DNA of 35,199 nucleotides, from NCBI GenBank assembly GCA_034432855.1, contig DAOUBA010000055.1:1-35199 (forward strand), read 5' to 3'. The DNA is from DAOUBA01 sp034432855. GTDB lineage: Bacteria; Chloroflexota; Anaerolineae; B4-G1. The notes below the pieces were generated by a model. That model searched no databases. It had not been told where the DNA came from and worked only from the letters and a program-made list of their open reading frames with translations. Shown piece after piece: positions 1-7,589 of this stretch (position 1 is its first letter; each line of letters starts with the position of its first letter). A program made the position numbers and the translations under genes.

Positions 1-75
1 TACCAACTACCGACACCCGGTTGCCGAGGCTTCACAGGGCCGGTCCCTCCGCCTCTCTGGATAAGAGTGTCGCCG
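1..75 (-). ncRNA. SAM-I (S-box) riboswitch, truncated by the window edge
   Basis: Read on the minus strand, the segment carries the conserved S-box core: CTTATCCAGAGAGG, then GGAGGGACCGGCCC, then TGAAGCCTCGGCAACC. These are the P1 5' strand, the kink-turn side of P2 and the J2/3-P3 entry of SAM-I aptamers. Only the 5' part of the aptamer is inside the window; the rest and the controlled gene lie to the left. S-box leaders normally control methionine, cysteine or SAM genes by SAM-dependent termination. The identity of the downstream gene cannot be seen. Confidence 0.9.
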
Positions 76-94
76 GGTATTCGATTTTGGGGCG

Positions 95-123
95 ATGATA
101 CTACGAAGGGGAGCAACTGTCAA
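95..123 (-). promoter_or_regulatory. sigma70-type promoter of the SAM riboswitch transcript
   Basis: On the minus strand TTGACA (123-118) is followed by a 17-bp spacer and TATCAT (100-95). The expected start site near 88 lies a few bases upstream of the S-box aptamer. The box lies back to back with the tRNA-Val promoter, only 3 bp separating the two -35 hexamers. Confidence 0.8.
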
Positions 124-126
124 GAC

Positions 127-155
127 TTGCGGTTTGTAGAGTTCGGTGCTATAAT
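127..155 (+). promoter_or_regulatory. promoter of tRNA-Val
   Basis: TTGCGG (127-132), a 17-bp spacer and a consensus TATAAT (150-155) preceded by TGC, giving an extended -10. The tRNA begins 11 bp after the -10. Confidence 0.8.
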
Positions 156-166
156 TTTTGATACAC

Positions 167-240
167 GGGCGCGTAGCTCAGTCGGTTAGAGCGCCACACT
201 CACATTGTGGAGGTCACGGGTTCGAGCCCCCTCGCGCCCA
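167..240 (+). tRNA. tRNA-Val (anticodon CAC)
   Basis: A 74-nt cloverleaf folds by eye. The acceptor stem GGGCGCG pairs perfectly with CGCGCCC, the D arm is GCTC/GAGC, and the anticodon stem CCACA/TGTGG holds the loop CTCACAT with anticodon CAC (codon GTG, valine). The T arm ACGGG/CCCCT has one C-C mismatch around TTCGAGC, and the discriminator base is A. The 3' CCA is not encoded. Confidence 0.93.
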
Positions 241-253
241 CTATGCCGATTCC

Positions 254-301
254 GGGCCGCGGCCATACGTGAGCAGGTCCCCCACCGTCCGCGGCCCTTT
301 T
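254..301 (+). terminator. terminator-like hairpin after tRNA-Val
   Basis: A perfect 9-bp inverted repeat GGGCCGCGG (254-262) and CCGCGGCCC (289-297) with a 26-nt loop is followed by TTTT (298-301). The U tract is short. The position right after the tRNA supports a terminator or attenuator ahead of the histidine kinase gene. Confidence 0.6.
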
Positions 302-317
302 GGTGCCAAGCGTGACT

Positions 318-2084
318 ATGCTCACACTCCACAGTGTCAAAGAGCGCCTCCAGGTGGATTGGCTGATCGGCAACTTGCGCTGGCTGCTTCTGGTCAGCGT
401 GGCTCTGGTCAGTTTCTTGGACGCCCTGCTCGGTCGCGATGGCGCTTTCGACGCTGTGTCACTCCTGCCCGCGATCGTCCTCCTGGGCATTGCCGCCCTG
501 TACAACATCGCCGTGATGATGCTGCTGTATTACGGTACCCCCCCGCGCATTATGCCGGTGATGACGCTGCTGATTGACACGATCCTGACCGTCAGTTTTG
601 TGATCTTTTCCGGCGGACTGACGAGCCCGCTCTTGTTCTTCACCTTGTTCCCCATCATCACCGCGGCGCTGCGTTTTCCCTGGACAATCAGCCTACTGAT
701 CGCCGCCGTCATCGTAGTCATCTGTGGCTTCTTCGGCTACCTCCTGGCGCCAGCCGAGATATTGGCGTCGGCGTTGCTACCCTTCGCGGCCCGTTCCCTG
801 GTCCTGCTGCTGGCCGCTCTGATCAGCGGCCTGGTTGGAGATCGGGTCAAGCAGACCATCGCCCGCGCCCGCCGGCTCCAAGAGGAAGACGAATTGCGCG
901 GGCTGCGCGCTGCACAGGAGCACTCGCGAGTGATCTTTGAACTGGCAAGCACCTTGAGCGCGACGTTGAACTACAATAAGGTGTTGGAAACCGTGCTCGA
1001 GGTCGGCGAGGCGGGGATGCGTGAATTGGGCCGACCCGACCCTGCCCACGTGGGGATGGTGCTGCTCTTCAGCAGGCACAACGACCTGCGCATCGTGGCT
1101 TCGCGCCACCTGCCGCACCGCGATCAGAACACCGCCTTCGAGGGCAAAAGCGGCGCTCTGGCCCGGGCGCTGATGACAGCGGAGCCCGTGATCACTAGCG
1201 ATCCACCGGCGGACCCGGAATTGAGACACCTCATTATGATGCACAATTGCAGGCAAGCCATTGTCGTACCGCTGCGAGCCGGCTTTGAGAGTTTCGGCGC
1301 GGTGGTCTTTGGCAGTCCTCATCCCCACACCTATACGCACGATCACGAGAACTTGCTCACCGCTATCTGCAACCAGGCTATCGTTGCACTGCAGAACGCT
1401 CGACTCTATCAAAGCTTGAGGGAAGAAAAAGAGCGCATCGTGACGGTCGAGGAGGATGCGCGCAAGAAACTGGCCCGCGACCTGCACGATGGCCCTACTC
1501 AGAGCATCGCCGCCATCGCCATGCGGTTGAATTACGCGCGGATGCTACTGGAAAAGGGCGGCGACGCCCGGCAGATGGTCGAGGAACTGGGCCGGATCGA
1601 GGAACTGGCCCGCAAGACCACGAAAGAGATCCGCCACATGCTCTTCACGCTCCGTCCGCTGATCCTCGAGACCCAGGGACTGCGGGCCGCGTTGGAGCAA
1701 TACATCACTAAACTGGCCGAGACGGACCCCACCCCGATCCACCTGGAAGCGCCACCCGCAGTAGAACAGGCGCTCGACCAAAACGCCCAGGGAGTGATCT
1801 TTTACATCGTCGAGGAGGCCATTGGCAATGCCCGCAAGCATGCACGCCCGCAGAATATTTGGGTGCGGCTGAACGTCCAGGGCCGCACGTTCGTCGCCGA
1901 GGTGGAGGACGATGGCTGCGGGTTCAACGTGGACGAGGTGCAGGCACGCTACGAAGAACGCGGCAGCCTCGGGATGATCAATATGCACGAGCGGGCCGAG
2001 TTGGTCGGCGGCAAACTGGCCATCGTCTCGTCCCCCGGCAAAGGAACGCGGGTCACGCTGACCGTGCCGCTGCGAGGGAAATAA
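318..2084 (+). CDS. membrane sensor histidine kinase, GAF + HisKA_3/HATPase (NarL/LiaS/DesK type)
   Basis: An autophosphorylating sensor kinase of the HPK7 class. The first ~190 residues are hydrophobic with about six membrane segments and form the likely membrane sensor. A GAF-like domain follows at about 200-365. The HisKA_3 dimerisation helix carries the phospho-acceptor in RDLHDGPTQ (His about 390). The ATPase domain has the N box EEAIGNARKHA, the G1 box DDGCGF and the G2 region GSLGMINMHERA. The ATG at 318 is chosen because upstream in-frame TTG/GTG codons (300, 303) sit in or just after the U tract of the preceding hairpin. I see no clear ribosome binding site. No NarL-type response regulator is nearby, so it is an orphan in this window. 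The next gene starts 6 nt after its stop. Confidence 0.9.
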   Translation: MLTLHSVKERLQVDWLIGNLRWLLLVSVALVSFLDALLGRDGAFDAVSLLPAIVLLGIAALYNIAVMMLLYYGTPPRIMPVMTLLIDTILTVSFVIFSGGLTSPLLFFTLFPIITAALRFPWTISLLIAAVIVVICGFFGYLLAPAEILASALLPFAARSLVLLLAALISGLVGDRVKQTIARARRLQEEDELRGLRAAQEHSRVIFELASTLSATLNYNKVLETVLEVGEAGMRELGRPDPAHVGMVLLFSRHNDLRIVASRHLPHRDQNTAFEGKSGALARALMTAEPVITSDPPADPELRHLIMMHNCRQAIVVPLRAGFESFGAVVFGSPHPHTYTHDHENLLTAICNQAIVALQNARLYQSLREEKERIVTVEEDARKKLARDLHDGPTQSIAAIAMRLNYARMLLEKGGDARQMVEELGRIEELARKTTKEIRHMLFTLRPLILETQGLRAALEQYITKLAETDPTPIHLEAPPAVEQALDQNAQGVIFYIVEEAIGNARKHARPQNIWVRLNVQGRTFVAEVEDDGCGFNVDEVQARYEERGSLGMINMHERAELVGGKLAIVSSPGKGTRVTLTVPLRGK

Positions 2085-2090
2085 CCGGCC

Positions 2091-2873
2091 GTGGAGTGGC
2101 ACGAGCGCTGGCTCTGGCTGGGTGGGTCGCTACTCGCAGGGGTCCTCTGGGCCAACCTGACGTGGTTCTTCGGCCAGCCCATCTCCGCTGAGCCCAAGTC
2201 CTTCCCGACCCGGTTTAGGGCCGGCATCAGCCGCCTGACCGCCTGGCGCTTTTCTCCCTGGCTGCTTCAGATTCTTCGCCTGCTGTACTACGTTGGTCTC
2301 CCCATCGCCGCGCTGCTATTAGGCCACGACGCGATCGTCGAACAGTTCCTGGGGCTCAAGTTCAGACCTGGGTTCTCTATAGAGACAGGGGGTGCAACGG
2401 CCGCCAAGTGGCTCGATTGGGCACGTGGCCTGGGCTGGGCTGCGACGTTGGGCATAGGTGCCTGGGCGCTGCTGGCACTGAGCTGGTGGGCGTACCGCCG
2501 GGCGTTGGCCGTGGTCGGCGCAAGCAATATGGTCGCCAGTCACTCTGCTTTGGGCTGGGTGCTCCTGCGCGAGGCTCTCTACCACGAAATCCACTGGGCC
2601 TTCTACCGCAATGCCTTCATCGTCGTGTGGGGCGAATACTGGGGCATTTGGAGCGGGCTGGCATTGGTGGGACTGGAAGCCGCGCTCAACCCGGCCTGGC
2701 GCGCAGGGTTGGCTGATCCGCAAAAGGCTCCCGTTCAGTCAATGCGCGGGGCGCTGGCGGTCGTCAGCGGGGTACTGTTCCTGCTGACGCAGAATCTGTG
2801 GCTGGCGATCGCCGTTCACTGGGGAGTATCGTGGGGGCTGGCGGCGCTGGCAAACGTAAGGCGTAAAACGTAA
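2091..2873 (+). CDS. multi-pass membrane protein, possibly degenerate CPBP (CAAX protease-like)
   Basis: About 260 residues with a GTG start 6 nt after the histidine kinase stop, so probably co-transcribed. There are roughly six to seven hydrophobic segments. The region EALYHEIHWAFYRN and the late segment NLWLAIAVHWGVSWGL recall the EExxxR and HxxxN motifs of CPBP intramembrane proteases, but the double glutamate and the arginine/asparagine pattern are not intact. Catalysis is therefore doubtful and the assignment is inference. The last residues (VRRKT) and the stop codon are supplied by an intergenic palindrome that begins inside the gene, suggesting the C terminus was altered by that element. 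Confidence 0.6.
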   Translation: MEWHERWLWLGGSLLAGVLWANLTWFFGQPISAEPKSFPTRFRAGISRLTAWRFSPWLLQILRLLYYVGLPIAALLLGHDAIVEQFLGLKFRPGFSIETGGATAAKWLDWARGLGWAATLGIGAWALLALSWWAYRRALAVVGASNMVASHSALGWVLLREALYHEIHWAFYRNAFIVVWGEYWGIWSGLALVGLEAALNPAWRAGLADPQKAPVQSMRGALAVVSGVLFLLTQNLWLAIAVHWGVSWGLAALANVRRKT

Positions 2874-2930
2874 CGCGTGATTTACGTTTTACGCATTGCG
2901 CTTCACGCATTACGTTTCACATCTCACGTC
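2854..2930. repeat. intergenic palindrome, copy 1 of ACGTTTTACGC family
   Basis: A perfect 13-bp inverted repeat GCGTAAAACGTAA (2861-2873) and TTACGTTTTACGC (2882-2894) with an 8-nt loop is followed by further degenerate units (cacgcattacgtttcac) to about 2930. It overlaps the stop of the upstream plus gene and lies between convergent genes. It shares 16 identical bases with the copy near 16,675. Confidence 0.8.
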
Positions 2931-3175
2931 AGCAACAGCGCCAGCACAACCAACACTGCCAGCATCATCACGGCAAGAACGCCGATGCGCTTGAGATCGG
3001 CGATGACGTAGCGATACTCCTCGCGCAGGTCGGTTGTCGCTGGTGCAGGACGAGCCGGGATCGAGGTCACGGCAGGAGAGAAGCCGGTCGCTTCGCTTGT
3101 CCCCGGTTGCACCATCTGGGCCTGCGAAAGCCGCGCCTGTTGTCGTCTCCTTACGCGACGTGATTTCTTCGCCAC
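2924..3175 (-). CDS. small basic protein with C-terminal membrane anchor
   Basis: An 83-residue protein with a strongly basic N terminus (MAKKSRRVRRRQQARL), a Ser/Pro/Ala-rich middle and one C-terminal hydrophobic helix (IGVLAVMMLAVLVVLALLL) ending at the stop. It is tail-anchored, with the basic part presumably cytoplasmic. It follows the sortase gene by 18 nt on the same strand and is probably its operon partner. I do not recognise a named family. The reading frame is supported by composition and spacing, not by a known domain. Confidence 0.65.
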   Translation of the reverse strand: MAKKSRRVRRRQQARLSQAQMVQPGTSEATGFSPAVTSIPARPAPATTDLREEYRYVIADLKRIGVLAVMMLAVLVVLALLLT

Positions 3176-3193
3176 AATTCCTTCTCCTTATGG

Positions 3194-4141
3194 TTATGGT
3201 TTCAATTCAGCAATGACAACGATCCGATGGGTGTTAATCCCATACGGATAGCAAGAAATGAGCGTCAGCACCGGGCTGGAGGTGGGATACATCACGCTCA
3301 CCTCCGTAGGCTCGACGATGCGTTTCTGGGTGACGACGTAGCGGTAGACCTGGCTGGCTGTGTAGACAAACACCTCCTCACCTAGATCGAGTTCCGGCAA
3401 TTCGCGGAATATTTCGCCGTAGATGTCGTTGTGCGCCGAGATGATGCAGTTGCCCCTCTCGCCCGGATTGGCGCTGCCGATATGATGGCCGGCCCCCTGT
3501 TTGAGCGCCTCCCAGTCGTCCCCTTCGACCACCGGGGCGTCCACACCAATGGCGGGAATACGGATGCGCACGGCCTGCTCCGGTCCCCGTGTAGGCAGCG
3601 GCAACGGCGTGATCGCCTCCACTAGCCCGCGCAGGTGGGCGGGGATCTCTGCCGGCCGGGCGCCCCCCAGCGAATCGGGCGGCGTGTGACCGCCGGGCAG
3701 CACGACGGCAATCAGGGGCGTTGGGGTGAGTGTGGGCAATGCAGCCCGCTGGGCCTGGCTGGACTCCCGATTGATCTCGTGCAGTGTCTCCAGTGTGCCA
3801 AGCAACACCAAGACGAGCGCAGCAAGCACGCCCAATTCGATCACCAACAGGCTCTTATCGCGCAGCCAATCCCAACGGAGCGGACGCCGCTCTCGCCTGG
3901 GCCGTTCCTCTGCGACAGGAGCCTCGTCCAGCGCGTGAGGCCGGTACTGCGCCGCGGCTCCGTCTCCGAAACGCCGGTAATCTGTCGGCAGGGACAGCGG
4001 GGCCAGCGAGTCGAAGGGGCCGCCTGGGGCCTGTCTGCCCAACCGGCGCAACCGCTCCACCCGCGCCTCCGCCTTGCGGATGCGCAGCACCTCTTCCAGT
4101 TCCTCTATCGTGAGTTCGTCAACCGGACGGCGGTCTTTCAT
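3194..4141 (-). CDS. sortase (class D/E-like)
   Basis: A membrane-anchored transpeptidase that would cleave a sorting signal and attach proteins to a surface acceptor. The ~110-residue N terminus is charged and presumably cytoplasmic. One membrane helix follows (SLLVIELGVLAALVLVLLGT), then a Pro/Thr linker and the sortase barrel. The catalytic triad is visible: His237 in IISAHNDIYG, Cys297 in LTLISCYPYG and Arg306 in NTHRIVV. The ATG at 4141 is preferred; a TTG nine bases upstream would overlap the endonuclease gene. The start lies one base beyond the stop of the restriction endonuclease gene. Unlike classic sortase loci no LPxTG substrate is seen nearby. About 315 residues; the long cytoplasmic N terminus is unusual for a sortase. 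Confidence 0.88.
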   Translation of the reverse strand: MKDRRPVDELTIEELEEVLRIRKAEARVERLRRLGRQAPGGPFDSLAPLSLPTDYRRFGDGAAAQYRPHALDEAPVAEERPRRERRPLRWDWLRDKSLLVIELGVLAALVLVLLGTLETLHEINRESSQAQRAALPTLTPTPLIAVVLPGGHTPPDSLGGARPAEIPAHLRGLVEAITPLPLPTRGPEQAVRIRIPAIGVDAPVVEGDDWEALKQGAGHHIGSANPGERGNCIISAHNDIYGEIFRELPELDLGEEVFVYTASQVYRYVVTQKRIVEPTEVSVMYPTSSPVLTLISCYPYGINTHRIVVIAELKP

Positions 4142-4142
4142 G

Positions 4143-4910
4143 TCACCCAACGGCTCGCAGCGGCGTTTGTCTGATCGCGTGGATGATGTTGAGCAATTGT
4201 GTGTAGGTGCCCTTTCCTCCGATCGCGTCCCAGAATTCTCCGGCGATCAGCACTTCTGCCTCTAGATCCATCACCTGGCGGGTAAATGGATGGGCATAGG
4301 CCTGACGGGTGAGGTATGGATTGTAGGGGAAGGCCAGGAACGCCTGGGGGTTTTGATCGGGATGCAAGGCGATGAAGGTCAGAATCTTGCGTTTGGATTC
4401 GGCGGCGATGTCCAGATTGGGCACCGGTGTTTTGATTTCGGCGAAGAAGGGGCCGGCAGCGAAATCGCCGATGAACAGGTCGGCGGTCACGACCAGTTCG
4501 CGGGGCTCGCCCCCACGCGCGCCCAAGACCTCGGCGATTTCCTGCGCGTGGTCGGGTTTGCGCTGCTTCACACGCAACTGGGTCACGATCTGGTCAATCG
4601 CGTCAGCGACGGCACCATCTACGGTGGCGCGGAACTCGCGTTCCAGGTGCACGTCGTGATAGCGCTCCTGAGCAATGAGGCGAGCGAGACGAGGGTAGAG
4701 ACTTTGTCCCAGGCTCGTCACAATCGAACGCTGCTTCTTGAACGCAATAATCGCTTCATCACGGAAGAACAAGGAGTGAAAGGGATATGCCTTCTGCAGT
4801 TCCTCCGCGTCATAGTCCACCTGGGTTAGTCGCCCGACGAAACCCTTGAGCAATTCTGTCACTTTCTGTCGCGTCTCATCCTTCACCGCCCGCTCCTTTG
4901 CCGTTTCCAT
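4143..4910 (-). CDS. type II restriction endonuclease, TdeIII family
   Basis: A 255-residue protein resembling the TdeIII/MjaII family of type II restriction enzymes, whose characterised members recognise GGNCC (family knowledge; specificity here is inference). The PD-(D/E)xK core is visible as TADLFIGDF followed by FFAEIKTP and the family-typical PNLDIAAESKRKILTF. The length fits the family. The first ATG overlaps the last 28 bases of the methyltransferase gene, and no later methionine offers a plausible start, so the two are probably translationally coupled. By eye the DNA is less GC-rich than the flanking housekeeping genes, consistent with acquisition by transfer. Confidence 0.82.
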   Translation of the reverse strand: METAKERAVKDETRQKVTELLKGFVGRLTQVDYDAEELQKAYPFHSLFFRDEAIIAFKKQRSIVTSLGQSLYPRLARLIAQERYHDVHLEREFRATVDGAVADAIDQIVTQLRVKQRKPDHAQEIAEVLGARGGEPRELVVTADLFIGDFAAGPFFAEIKTPVPNLDIAAESKRKILTFIALHPDQNPQAFLAFPYNPYLTRQAYAHPFTRQVMDLEAEVLIAGEFWDAIGGKGTYTQLLNIIHAIRQTPLRAVG

Positions 4911-6100
4911 ACCAGTATGGATTCGTAAAAATCATTGTTGCGCATTCCTGTTCTACGGTTGACGTGGCGCTCTATCCGCTCTTCCAGGACAAAGCCCAGT
5001 TGGGCAGGCAGGTTATCATATAGCCCAAGTTTATCATTGACGACGATCACTACAGTCGCTTCCGGCATCAAATGGGGCTGCAGATTGGCAAAGACAGCAG
5101 CAATCTGCTCGATGTATTCTCGCTGAGCCATCTTCGAACTGCCCTTGAAAGCAGGGCCGATCTCCTCCTCTGCCCGCCAATTCAAATGGAGCAGTTCATA
5201 CGCATAGCGGTGCTGCTCATGATAGTCAATGATGCCCACATAAGGCGGTGAGGTGAGCACGAGATCAATCCCATCAGGGAAACCCACGCACCTGGCATCA
5301 CCACATAATACCTCTACTTGCGCTTCACTTGCGATGGATTGAAACTCTTTGATCCGTTTGAGCGCGTCGAGACTGTAACGATTCAGAAACTGCAGTGCGT
5401 CGTCCGTCGGCTGGCAAATACGGCCATGCTTGAAGCAATAGTATGGCTCGGTCTGTGGCTTCTTGGGCCAGTCCAGTTCATAATGCGTGGTCAGCCGCGC
5501 CGATCTGGCCGCGCGGGACAAGATCACTTTGAGCAAATCCTGGTACTGATAATCGGAGATGAGCGAACGGTAACACAAGATCTGTTGTAGGGCTTGAGGG
5601 TGAAACCACGTCCTCAAATAGTCGCTATCCGGTTCAAAATGCAAGGCATCGTCAGAGAACAACCCGCCGCTCAGTTGCAGGTTCAACCTTGTCAGGATAT
5701 CCCGAATTTCGTGCTCCAGGAGACGCACATCGTACTGGGCCGTCTTGACACGCGTGAGGAGGCAATTGAACTCTGAGAGGTCACAACCCACTGAATCAAT
5801 GCCGAGAGCCTTGGCTTCCACCAGGGTAGTCCCAGAACCGCAAAACGGGTCACACACCAAACGAGGGCGGAATTTGCGCAGGAAAATCTCGGCCAGTTGT
5901 GGGATGAACTTGCCCAGGTACGGATGCAGACGGTGAACATGCTTGGTCCGTTCCCGTTCTGGCAGATCCTTCTCGCGCCAGTTCAGATTCAATTCGTCCA
6001 GGCGTATTGCTGGCGTCACCAAGCGAGGATCCGTGGGCTGTGCAGCGTGATAAAGCCCCACTCGCTCTTCCTCGTTGGTCAGCAACAGGGTGTGCTGCAT
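4883..6100 (-). CDS. DNA methyltransferase of the restriction-modification system (SPPY type)
   Basis: An adenine-N6/cytosine-N4 type DNA methyltransferase. Motif I DPFCGSGTTLVEAKA (SAM binding) comes before motif IV TSPPYVGIIDY. The SPPY tetrapeptide is more typical of N4-cytosine enzymes. This fits a partner of a GGNCC-type endonuclease, but the assignment is inference. The central region has Cys and His residues (YYCFKHGRIC). The ATG at 6100 has an AAGGA sequence 8 bases upstream; an ATG at 6109 overlaps that site and would add three residues. The gene precedes and overlaps the endonuclease gene, so protection is made before cutting. It lies about 10-20 bases after the retropepsin-like gene. 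Confidence 0.85.
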   Translation of the reverse strand: MQHTLLLTNEEERVGLYHAAQPTDPRLVTPAIRLDELNLNWREKDLPERERTKHVHRLHPYLGKFIPQLAEIFLRKFRPRLVCDPFCGSGTTLVEAKALGIDSVGCDLSEFNCLLTRVKTAQYDVRLLEHEIRDILTRLNLQLSGGLFSDDALHFEPDSDYLRTWFHPQALQQILCYRSLISDYQYQDLLKVILSRAARSARLTTHYELDWPKKPQTEPYYCFKHGRICQPTDDALQFLNRYSLDALKRIKEFQSIASEAQVEVLCGDARCVGFPDGIDLVLTSPPYVGIIDYHEQHRYAYELLHLNWRAEEEIGPAFKGSSKMAQREYIEQIAAVFANLQPHLMPEATVVIVVNDKLGLYDNLPAQLGFVLEERIERHVNRRTGMRNNDFYESILVWKRQRSGR

Positions 6101-6122
6101 GCCGTCCATCCTTCACACAGGT

Positions 6123-6491
6123 TCAATGGAAACCCGATGGCCATCCACCTCTTCTACTTCCCTGGCACTGAGATACCGGTAATTGCTCCCAATCGTGCTG
6201 TACTACCCATAGGTCTCGCTTCAGTGCTACATCCCCCTCATCTGACGCCAGAACGATCTCAACGTCCCGCACCAGGAATGAGCGCACGCTTCCTCCGATA
6301 CCGACGATGGGCAACAAGGCTGGCTCTAAAGTCTCAGTTGGAATACCCAAGAGTCTCACGTCGCGGTCAAGGAGCGTTGTACGGGAGGCGCTGGTGTCTG
6401 CCAGGAACCAAACCAGCCCTTCAAAGTGTGCGCCATGCAGGTGAGCAGCAAGATAGGGCGCGTCTCCGATAGAGCGACCTCGAACGATCAC
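6123..6491 (-). CDS. retropepsin-like aspartyl protease family protein, C terminus atypical
   Basis: A 122-residue protein with a retropepsin-like fold signature: FLADTSASRTTLLDRDVRLLGIP, then LLPIVGIGG. In related bacterial proteins the first motif is usually DTGAS; here it reads DTSAS. After WVVQHDWEQL the protein ends in a low-complexity tail (CQGSRRGGWPSGFH) in place of the usual LLGRD-type second motif. Another frame from about 6175 to 6117 reads YRYLSAREVEEVDGHRVSIEPV and looks more protein-like, so a frameshift is possible. It starts at a GTG overlapping the stop of the DUF5678 gene by four bases (GTGA), suggesting coupling. A functional protease is doubtful. Confidence 0.6.
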   Translation of the reverse strand: MIVRGRSIGDAPYLAAHLHGAHFEGLVWFLADTSASRTTLLDRDVRLLGIPTETLEPALLPIVGIGGSVRSFLVRDVEIVLASDEGDVALKRDLWVVQHDWEQLPVSQCQGSRRGGWPSGFH

Positions 6492-6769
6492 AGCACCATC
6501 TCCAATGGCTCGCGGGTGATAAACTCTACGCAGGCGTGAGCCGGGTCTGGCAACTTGGATAGCAGGCCAGCCAGATCTGGATCGCTGGCGATCACCTGAT
6601 CATTCTTGACCGCGATCCATTGGTCTAAGAGCATCTCCATATTCTCGCTGATCCAAGCGTGAGCAGCATCAAATGCAAGTAGTTCACCCATCAATTGCTC
6701 TCTCATCTCCGACTCCCATATTTTCAGGGCTGGTCTCGGCAAGCCGGGTATGTCTCCTTCAAGAAACAT
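6488..6769 (-). CDS. DUF5678-like small protein
   Basis: About 93 residues from the ATG at 6769. The C-terminal half (LLDQWIAVKNDQVIASDPDLAGLLSKL) matches my memory of the DUF5678 pattern, in which a short aromatic/valine-rich strand pair is followed by a helix. Function is unknown. DUF5678 genes often sit next to retropepsin-like genes, as here, where the stop overlaps the next GTG. The chosen ATG overlaps the end of the upstream methyltransferase gene by 11 bases; another ATG at 6706 would avoid this. I infer a two-gene unit, possibly regulatory or toxin-antitoxin-like, without direct evidence. Confidence 0.6.
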   Translation of the reverse strand: MFLEGDIPGLPRPALKIWESEMREQLMGELLAFDAAHAWISENMEMLLDQWIAVKNDQVIASDPDLAGLLSKLPDPAHACVEFITREPLEMVL

Positions 6770-7565
6770 CCACCCTTGCCACCGCAAACACCTCGCGCTC
6801 GAAGAACCAGCAGAAGGGCGGCCAGTTGAACAGGATGTGACGGGCAATCTTGAACACCCGCCCCTCCCGGCGATTCTGCGGCGGGGTATCCAGCCACACG
6901 CGGGCGCGAAAGCCCGCCCGCCGCAACACCCGCCACAGGCTCAACAGGCTTTGCTCGTTGACATGCACGTCGAGGTTGGCAGAAATGATCGCGCGCGGGT
7001 CCCTGGGATAGCATGCCCCCTGCCCCATCAGGATGCGCACCAGCCGCACCAGCGGGTAGGCGAAGCGATCGTACCAGGCGTTGGGGGCGGTGTGGATGAT
7101 CAGCCGGCCATCGCGGCGCAGCACACGCCGCGCCTCCGCCAGTGCCTGGGCCAGTTCCCACGGCTGGAGATGCTCGACCAGGTCGAACATCAGCACACGG
7201 TCGAAAGAGGCCGAGGTAAAGGGTAACCGCTTGGCATCGGCCATATAGATACCTGCCGCCCCCCCTGTCCCTTCGCCCGCCACCACCAGCCTGCGCGCCA
7301 TCCGCACTGCCACAGGTGCATAATCCACGCCGTAGGCCCGCGCCCCCAGGCCCGCGCAGCAGCGCAGGATCTCCCCACGCCCACAGCCAACGTCAAGCAC
7401 CTGCATCCCCGGCGCAATGCCGGCCACCTCGAGGGCCTGGCTCAGACGGCGCGAGAGAAGCGCGCCTTCGCTGGCGGCGAACTCTTCGTACCCCTCGCAG
7501 GCGCCCAGGAAATACGCTTCGTCGTATCGCGTGGAACAAACCGGTTGCTGGCTGCGAACGCTCAA
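6759..7565 (-). CDS. class I SAM-dependent methyltransferase
   Basis: A 268-residue methyltransferase. Motif I is VLDVGCGRGEILRCC, motif II the acidic GVDYAPVAV, then ADAKRLPF (motif III), FDRVLMFDLVEHL (motif IV) and RRDGRLIIHTAPN (post IV). The C-terminal third (LLSLWRVLRRAGF and a Trp/Phe-rich end) looks like a substrate lid. The type is common in cell-surface glycan and lipid modification clusters. It follows the murJ-like gene by 24 bases on the same strand, which supports an envelope role by inference. Start: TTG at 7565 with GGAGG five bases upstream. Substrate unknown. Confidence 0.85.
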   Translation of the reverse strand: MSVRSQQPVCSTRYDEAYFLGACEGYEEFAASEGALLSRRLSQALEVAGIAPGMQVLDVGCGRGEILRCCAGLGARAYGVDYAPVAVRMARRLVVAGEGTGGAAGIYMADAKRLPFTSASFDRVLMFDLVEHLQPWELAQALAEARRVLRRDGRLIIHTAPNAWYDRFAYPLVRLVRILMGQGACYPRDPRAIISANLDVHVNEQSLLSLWRVLRRAGFRARVWLDTPPQNRREGRVFKIARHILFNWPPFCWFFEREVFAVARVDVS

Positions 7566-7589
7566 GTGCGCCTCCTGCAGGATTATAAC

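Noticed and set aside
158..577. Plus frame beginning inside tRNA-Val (VAQSVRAPHSHCGG...)
   Set aside because: It is a translation of the tRNA gene and an off-frame of the histidine kinase; a classic spurious frame.
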